Origin: an uncultured Eubacterium sp.
Lineage (GTDB): Bacteria > Bacillota > Clostridia > Lachnospirales > Lachnospiraceae
Assembly: GCA_905236225.1 (NCBI GenBank)
Contig: CAJOPM010000007.1
Span: 1 to 10,558, forward strand
Direction of reading: 5' to 3'
Length of the DNA: 10,558 nt
The notes beneath the pieces are model-generated. The model worked only from the letters and a program-made list of their open reading frames with translations. It was not told where the DNA came from and did not search any database. The position numbers and the translations under genes are program-made. The stretch's first letter is position 1. Each line of letters starts with the position of its first letter. Of the stretch, positions 6,954 through 10,558 are shown piece after piece.

Positions 6954-7478
6954 TTATTCCTTTTGTAAAGCACGACTTATAATTTCTTCGCCTTCAGCCA
7001 CAAAATCTCTGGTAAACATAGCTGAAGTATCCGCCCCCATTACAATAAGATCATTAACCTTTTGCATAAGATCTTCATCATCTTCAAACGAGGCTGCATA
7101 TAAAGTGCTTTTATTCATATTAGAATCAACAGTTTCTGTGTTTAACAAAGATTCCTTCTTGTTTTCAAAATCTTCATTTACATTTTGATTTGCTCTTTCT
7201 AAAATATTGCTCGCTTCGCTCTTACTTGGCGCTTCCTCAAATAACGACGCCCATGATGGATTGCTTATCTTTTTCTTCTTAGGATACTCTTTTCTAGGTG
7301 TGTTATTTGCAGCCTTTACCTGCCTTTGTTTCATCATTGCTTCATAGCTTTGATTTTGCTTTGGCGCTTTTTGCTTTTTCTTTTTTTTGTTTTTTACGGC
7401 TGATGATATTACGCCAATTGCTATTATAAATATAGCGTATACTATAGGTATAGATACTGAAGCCAAAGAAATATTCAT
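6954..7478 (-). CDS. Small membrane-anchored protein of unknown function
   Basis: I do not recognise this 174-residue protein. It begins with one hydrophobic segment (about residues 8-27, SVSIPIVYAIFIIAIGVISS), followed at once by a very basic run (29-40, mostly Lys). By the positive-inside rule the remainder should face the cytoplasm. The middle (about 40-135) is polar and low in predicted order, rich in Lys, Asn, Glu and Ser. The C-terminal 40 residues look more structured and may be the conserved part: a short helix with NDLIVMGADTS, then FTRDFVAEGEEIISRAL. There is no lipobox or typical cleavage site. The ATG is one base after the mrp stop, with AGGAG inside the end of mrp, so expression is probably coupled to mrp. 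The early codons for the Lys run form the slippery heptamer A AAA AAC followed by eight A's. Confidence 0.75.
   Translation of the reverse strand: MNISLASVSIPIVYAIFIIAIGVISSAVKNKKKKKQKAPKQNQSYEAMMKQRQVKAANNTPRKEYPKKKKISNPSWASLFEEAPSKSEASNILERANQNVNEDFENKKESLLNTETVDSNMNKSTLYAASFEDDEDLMQKVNDLIVMGADTSAMFTRDFVAEGEEIISRALQKE
6957..6964 (-). promoter_or_regulatory. Shine-Dalgarno site that fixes the DUF1653 gene start
   Basis: AAAAGGAA lies 4 bases before the ATG at 6952 and overlaps the last codons of the upstream gene. The alternative TTG at 6973 has no comparable site and would lengthen the overlap with that gene. Confidence 0.7.
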
Positions 7479-7479
7479 C

Positions 7480-8313
7480 TTATTCTCCTAATATATCTGC
7501 AAGTTCATCTATCTTAGCTTTGGCAAATTCTCCTTCATCGGCAAGCTTTGCCAAAGTGGGAATTATAGGAAGCTTTGCTAAGACTTTTAGTGACATCTCC
7601 TTTGCGACCTCTTCTATTTTGCTCTCTCCAAATACTGAAATCTTCTTTTTGCAGTCCGGGCATTCCATATAGCTAAAGTTCTCTACAAGACCTATGACCG
7701 GAATATTCATCATTTCTGCCATCCTGCAAGCTTTTTTTACAATCATTGATACAAGCTCCTGAGGAGATGTTACTACTATAATTCCATCCACCGGTATGCT
7801 CTGAAATACAGTAAGCGGCACATCTCCGGTTCCGGGCGGCATATCTACAAAAAGATAATCAAGGTCTCCCCATATAACATCTGTCCAGAACTGTTTAACC
7901 GTACCTGCTATAATAGGTCCTCTCCATACTACAGGTGCTGTCTCATCTTCCATCAAAAGATTGACAGACATTACCTTCATCCCTTCAGCAGTCTCTGTGG
8001 CAAATACACCGAGTTCATTTCCTTTTGCCACATCATGAAGCCCAAACATTTTAGGTATTGAAGGTCCTGTTATATCGGCATCTAAAATACCTACCTGCTT
8101 TTTCTTAAGCCTCATTTGATTTGCAAGCGCAGCAGTAACAAAAGACTTACCTACGCCTCCCTTACCACTGACTACCGCTATTACCTTTTTTATATTGGAA
8201 AGCTGATGCGGGCTTTCTATAAGGCTCTGCTGTGAACCTGAACATCCCTCGCAACCTGAAGAATCACATCCGGATGCATTTGCACATCCTTCACATGAAT
8301 TATTATCACTCAT
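7480..8313 (-). CDS. mrp: Mrp/NBP35-type P-loop ATPase, iron-sulfur cluster carrier
   Basis: This 277-residue protein belongs to the Mrp/ApbC/NBP35 family, which binds and transfers [4Fe-4S] clusters to target enzymes. The deviant Walker A GKGGVGKS (50-57), the ADITGPSIPKMFG segment (79-91) and switch II DMPPGTGD (157-164) are diagnostic. The cluster-bridging pair is CPDC (218-221). The N-terminus carries five more cysteines (7, 10, 16, 21, 24), with CxxC pairs at both ends, resembling the extra cluster site of NBP35-like members. The MIP18/DUF59 domain found at the N-terminus of many Mrp proteins is absent. Two ATGs lie close together. AAGGAG at 8321-8326 is 7 bases before the ATG at 8313 and only 1 base before the one at 8319, so 8313 is chosen. 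It sits 18 bases after mtnA and 1 base before the next gene. Confidence 0.94.
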   Translation of the reverse strand: MSDNNSCEGCANASGCDSSGCEGCSGSQQSLIESPHQLSNIKKVIAVVSGKGGVGKSFVTAALANQMRLKKKQVGILDADITGPSIPKMFGLHDVAKGNELGVFATETAEGMKVMSVNLLMEDETAPVVWRGPIIAGTVKQFWTDVIWGDLDYLFVDMPPGTGDVPLTVFQSIPVDGIIVVTSPQELVSMIVKKACRMAEMMNIPVIGLVENFSYMECPDCKKKISVFGESKIEEVAKEMSLKVLAKLPIIPTLAKLADEGEFAKAKIDELADILGE

Positions 8314-8320
8314 TTTCATT

Positions 8321-8326
8321 CTCCTT
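8321..8326 (-). promoter_or_regulatory. Shine-Dalgarno site that fixes the mrp start
   Basis: AAGGAG is 7 bases upstream of the ATG at 8313. The alternative ATG at 8319, which would add Met-Lys, is only 1 base from the site and too close for efficient initiation. Confidence 0.75.
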
Positions 8327-8331
8327 TTCTG

Positions 8332-9399
8332 TTATTTCATTATTTCTCTAAGAGAAATATCATATGGCGCTCTGGCAATTCCCTTTTCTGTAATTATTGC
8401 GCTAACCAGTTCGTTATCTGTTACATCAAACGCCGGATTATACACTTTAATATTATCCGGTGCCATTCTTTTTTTATACCACATCTGCGTAACCTCGCTC
8501 TGAGGACGAAGCTCTATTTCTATATCGTCGCCGCAAGAAGTATTCATATCTATCGTTGATGTGGGCGCACATACATAAAATGGTATATTATATCTGGCAG
8601 CCACTGTAGCAACCACGCTTGTTCCTATTTTATTAGCCACATCCCCGTTGGCGGCTACTCTGTCGCATCCGACAAATACAGCGTTTACCCTGCCTTCTTT
8701 CATCAATGCTGCCGACATGTTGTCACACAAAAGAGTAACATCTACTCCGGCTCTGTTTAGTTCCCATGCAGTAAGGCGCGCGCCCTGAAGCAGCGGCCTG
8801 GTCTCGTCTGCATAGACCTTAAAATCGTACCCTTTCTCGTAGCCCAAATAAATAGGAGCTGTTGCCGTACCATATCTGCTTGTAGCAAGCTGTCCCGCAT
8901 TGCAGTGCGTAAGTATTCCGTCACCTTTGTTTACAAGCTCGAGACCATACTCTCCGATTTTTTTTGATATTTCTATGTCTTCTTCCTGTATTTTGCAAGC
9001 TTCATCTTTAAGAAGCTTTTTTATCTCATCAACCGGCTTGGCATGGTTATCCGTACATACCTTATACATCCTCTCAAGCGCCCATGATAAATTTACAGCC
9101 GTAGGCCTTGATGAGTTGAGATATTCTTTATCCTCTTTAAATTGTTTTATAAACTCATCATATGATTGAGTATCTATCTGATCAGCCAGCACATATATTC
9201 CATACGCTGCCGCTACACCTATTGCCGGTGCGCCTCTTACCTTAAGAAGATAAATAGCTTCATATATTTCATCTTTTGAAGATAAACTGATTTCTTTAAG
9301 TTCTCCGGGTAAAAGCGTCTGATCTATTATTATTACCCGCCTGCCATCATCTGATAATCTAACGGTATCAAATCCTAACGGATTATCTTTTAAGCTCAT
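8332..9399 (-). CDS. mtnA: S-methyl-5-thioribose-1-phosphate isomerase
   Basis: MtnA converts 5-methylthioribose-1-phosphate to 5-methylthioribulose-1-phosphate in methionine salvage and related methylthioadenosine shunts, in the cytoplasm. The 355-residue length is normal for the family, which shares its fold with eIF2B alpha/beta/delta subunits. Visible signatures are VRGAPAIGVAAAYG (54-67), the catalytic Cys166 in THCNAGQLATS, DETRPLLQGARLTAWEL (198-214), and the catalytic Asp246 in GCDRVAANGDVANKIGT. These place it with MtnA and not with regulatory eIF2B-like or ribose-1,5-bisphosphate isomerase proteins. The ATG at 9399 follows AGGAG with a 7-base gap. No other methionine-salvage gene is in the window; its neighbours are a cell-wall amidase and mrp, so the pathway partners must be elsewhere. 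Confidence 0.94.
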   Translation of the reverse strand: MSLKDNPLGFDTVRLSDDGRRVIIIDQTLLPGELKEISLSSKDEIYEAIYLLKVRGAPAIGVAAAYGIYVLADQIDTQSYDEFIKQFKEDKEYLNSSRPTAVNLSWALERMYKVCTDNHAKPVDEIKKLLKDEACKIQEEDIEISKKIGEYGLELVNKGDGILTHCNAGQLATSRYGTATAPIYLGYEKGYDFKVYADETRPLLQGARLTAWELNRAGVDVTLLCDNMSAALMKEGRVNAVFVGCDRVAANGDVANKIGTSVVATVAARYNIPFYVCAPTSTIDMNTSCGDDIEIELRPQSEVTQMWYKKRMAPDNIKVYNPAFDVTDNELVSAIITEKGIARAPYDISLREIMK

Positions 9400-9414
9400 T
9401 ATGTCACTCCTATT

Positions 9415-10398
9415 CTAATATCCAAAATAGTCATCTATACCGTCCGCAATACCCTTTACCATTTGCTTTTGGCCGGACTGTGATGCCATATATAAATCAT
9501 CTGATTGATTAGTCATAAATCCCAGTTCTAAGAACATGACTGCGCAATTGCTCCAATTTATTCCTGTGAGATCGTTTTTATATGATAAACCTCTGCTGCT
9601 TATTTTGGTATCAGCGCAATATGCCTTAAGTACGGACTGGCCTAATTTCTTACTTTTCGAAATAGTTTTTGCGCTAAGATATGGATTTGATGATGCCGGC
9701 ACTATAGCCGTGGCTCCATGTGCAGCGGATGATGTTACTCCGTCAGCATGAATGTGTATCACCACATTGCAGCCTGCATTATTAAACTTAATCGCTCTTT
9801 CTCTGTTGGTAATATTAACATTATGCCTAATGCGGCTCATCACAACCTGGTACCCTCTGTTCCATAGAACTTTTTTAAGTTTCTTGGCCACCTTAAGAGT
9901 AAGCTGATATTCTTTAAGCTTAGAATATCTTCCATATGTTCCTGCGCTAACGCAGGTCTTTTTGGTGTATGCACCCGGGCCTATAGGCTCTACATTAAGA
10001 TTTGCCTTTAGTTGATGCCCCGCATCTACCCCAATTATTTTCTTTCCCTTGACCTTTATCTTAACAGTAACGCTTTCGTCCTCACAGCTTGCCGTAATCT
10101 TAACTGTGCCGTATCTTTTTGCCTTGACAACGCCTTTGGCAGATACGGATGCAATCAGTGTATTAGATGATGTAAATTTAACATTTTCTTTATTAACAGC
10201 CAACTTTTTCTTATTGCCTGCCTTAATAGTGGAGAATGTTTTTGTAAAGGCCAGGCTCTCTTCGGTCTGTATATCCAAATCGGTGCTATAAGCATTCTGA
10301 GTCAATCTTGTATCTTCTGCCATTATTGCTGCCGGTAAAAACAGCGCCGCAAGCATAAAAAGCATCAAAAGTGTTGTAATTATCCTCTTTTTATTCAT
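9415..10398 (-). CDS. Secreted N-acetylmuramoyl-L-alanine amidase with a bacterial Ig-like domain
   Basis: This 327-residue protein is predicted to cleave the bond between N-acetylmuramic acid and the peptide stem of peptidoglycan, outside the cell. The N-terminus is a signal peptide: MNKKR, a hydrophobic core at about 6-24, and a likely cut after IMA at residue 27. Residues about 52-117 look like a Big_2 Ig-like domain (FTSSNTLIASVSAKGVVKAKRYGTVKITAS). The Amidase_3 catalytic domain fills about 119-325. Its expected zinc ligands are His128 in VDAGHQ, Glu163 in LKEYQL and His217 in HIHADG, and the catalytic glutamate is Glu291 in MFLELGFMTN. All four are present. Similar domains occur in CwlD- and AmiC-type enzymes, but the exact subtype is uncertain. 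The Shine-Dalgarno site is weak (AAAGGG or AGGTAAG). It is the first gene of the run ending at the DJ-1 gene, with 15 bases to mtnA. Confidence 0.92.
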   Translation of the reverse strand: MNKKRIITTLLMLFMLAALFLPAAIMAEDTRLTQNAYSTDLDIQTEESLAFTKTFSTIKAGNKKKLAVNKENVKFTSSNTLIASVSAKGVVKAKRYGTVKITASCEDESVTVKIKVKGKKIIGVDAGHQLKANLNVEPIGPGAYTKKTCVSAGTYGRYSKLKEYQLTLKVAKKLKKVLWNRGYQVVMSRIRHNVNITNRERAIKFNNAGCNVVIHIHADGVTSSAAHGATAIVPASSNPYLSAKTISKSKKLGQSVLKAYCADTKISSRGLSYKNDLTGINWSNCAVMFLELGFMTNQSDDLYMASQSGQKQMVKGIADGIDDYFGY

Positions 10399-10419
10399 CT
10401 TACCTATCCCTTTAAATAG

Positions 10420-10446
10420 TTTAAGACTCGAAAAACGAGTCTTAAA
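10420..10446. repeat. Perfect 11-bp stem-loop upstream of the amidase gene (hairpin 1)
   Basis: TTTAAGACTCG and CGAGTCTTAAA flank the 5-base loop AAAAA on the plus strand (TTTTT on the minus strand). In an amidase-directed transcript it would lie about 20 bases before the start codon, just ahead of the weak Shine-Dalgarno site. There is no T-run after the stem in the amidase direction. On the plus strand it is followed by TTCTTAG, a poor terminator tail. It could be a 5' stabiliser or a copy of a palindromic repeat. Confidence 0.8.
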
Positions 10447-10476
10447 TTCTTAGTTGCAAATAAAGGATCCCAAATT

Positions 10477-10498
10477 CAAGTCTCGCTCGCGAGACTTG
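10477..10498. repeat. Perfect 9-bp stem-loop, near-twin of the neighbouring hairpin (hairpin 2)
   Basis: CAAGTCTCG and CGAGACTTG flank the loop CTCG. The eight inner base pairs match those of hairpin 1 except that one A-T pair is swapped for T-A in both arms, so pairing is kept. It is 30 bases from hairpin 1 and directly abuts hairpin 3. Confidence 0.8.
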
Positions 10499-10552
10499 GC
10501 GCGGGATTTGCGTCAGCTTTAGCTGACATATTTCATGTGCAAATCCCTGCGC
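10499..10552. repeat. Nested stem-loop with a 13-bp outer stem (hairpin 3)
   Basis: GCGCGGGATTTGC (10499-10511) pairs with GCAAATCCCTGCGC (10539-10552), with one bulged T. Inside it GTCAGC and GCTGAC (10512-10527) form a second stem with loop TTTA, and a small ACAT/ATGT pairing is possible at 10526-10538. The result is a branched structure of 54 bases. It matches no riboswitch or small-RNA family that I know, and there is no gene in this region. Confidence 0.75.
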
Positions 10553-10558
10553 ATCAAA

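Noticed and set aside
10420..10552. CRISPR array or tRNA in the hairpin region
   Set aside because: There are no regularly spaced identical repeats, and the nested stems lack tRNA arm lengths, a T-loop sequence and an anticodon stem.
10399..10558. A promoter for the amidase operon in the right-hand non-coding region
   Set aside because: No pair of -35 and -10 boxes with acceptable spacing was found on the minus strand; candidates such as TTGGGA with TAAGAA have a 15-base spacer and poor matches. The promoter may lie beyond the window.

Overview
The window looks like chromosomal core DNA from a low-GC Gram-positive bacterium of the Clostridia, most likely Lachnospiraceae. The reasons are strong Gram-positive Shine-Dalgarno sites (AAGGAGG type), the tig-clpP-clpX-engB gene order, a DUF1653 protein with a helical tail, an Mrp ATPase with a cysteine-rich N-terminus, and secreted proteins with bacterial Ig-like and BspA-type leucine-rich repeats. 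The family assignment is inferred from protein flavour and gene order, not from a marker-gene comparison. All eleven protein genes lie on the minus strand, so the window is read from right to left.

From the right, 10399-10558 holds no gene but contains three strong stem-loops. A tightly packed run follows: a secreted cell-wall amidase (9415-10398), mtnA (8332-9399), mrp (7480-8313), a small membrane-anchored protein of unknown function (6954-7478), a DUF1653 protein (6320-6952) and a DJ-1/PfpI protein (5763-6308). The gaps are 15, 18, 1, 1 and 11 bases, so one transcript is likely.

A good extended -10 promoter (5731-5760) starts directly after the DJ-1 gene and drives a protein-quality-control operon: trigger factor (tig, 4313-5659), the ClpP peptidase (3692-4276), its ClpX unfoldase (2399-3667) and the ribosome-assembly GTPase EngB (1745-2341). 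Trigger factor folds nascent chains at the ribosome exit, ClpXP degrades proteins that fail or are tagged, and EngB assists assembly of the large ribosomal subunit. No lon gene lies between clpX and engB, where many Firmicutes carry one. That 57-base gap holds a 12-bp hairpin instead.

Fourteen bases after engB a large secreted BspA-type leucine-rich-repeat protein begins. It runs off the left edge of the window, with 576 residues visible.

I chose downstream start codons for clpX, mrp and the DUF1653 gene because the Shine-Dalgarno sequence shows where each really begins. No transposon, phage gene, CRISPR array, rRNA or tRNA was found. The least explained parts are the hairpin cluster at the right edge, the mrp-linked pair of uncharacterised genes, and a possible frameshift site in one of that pair.
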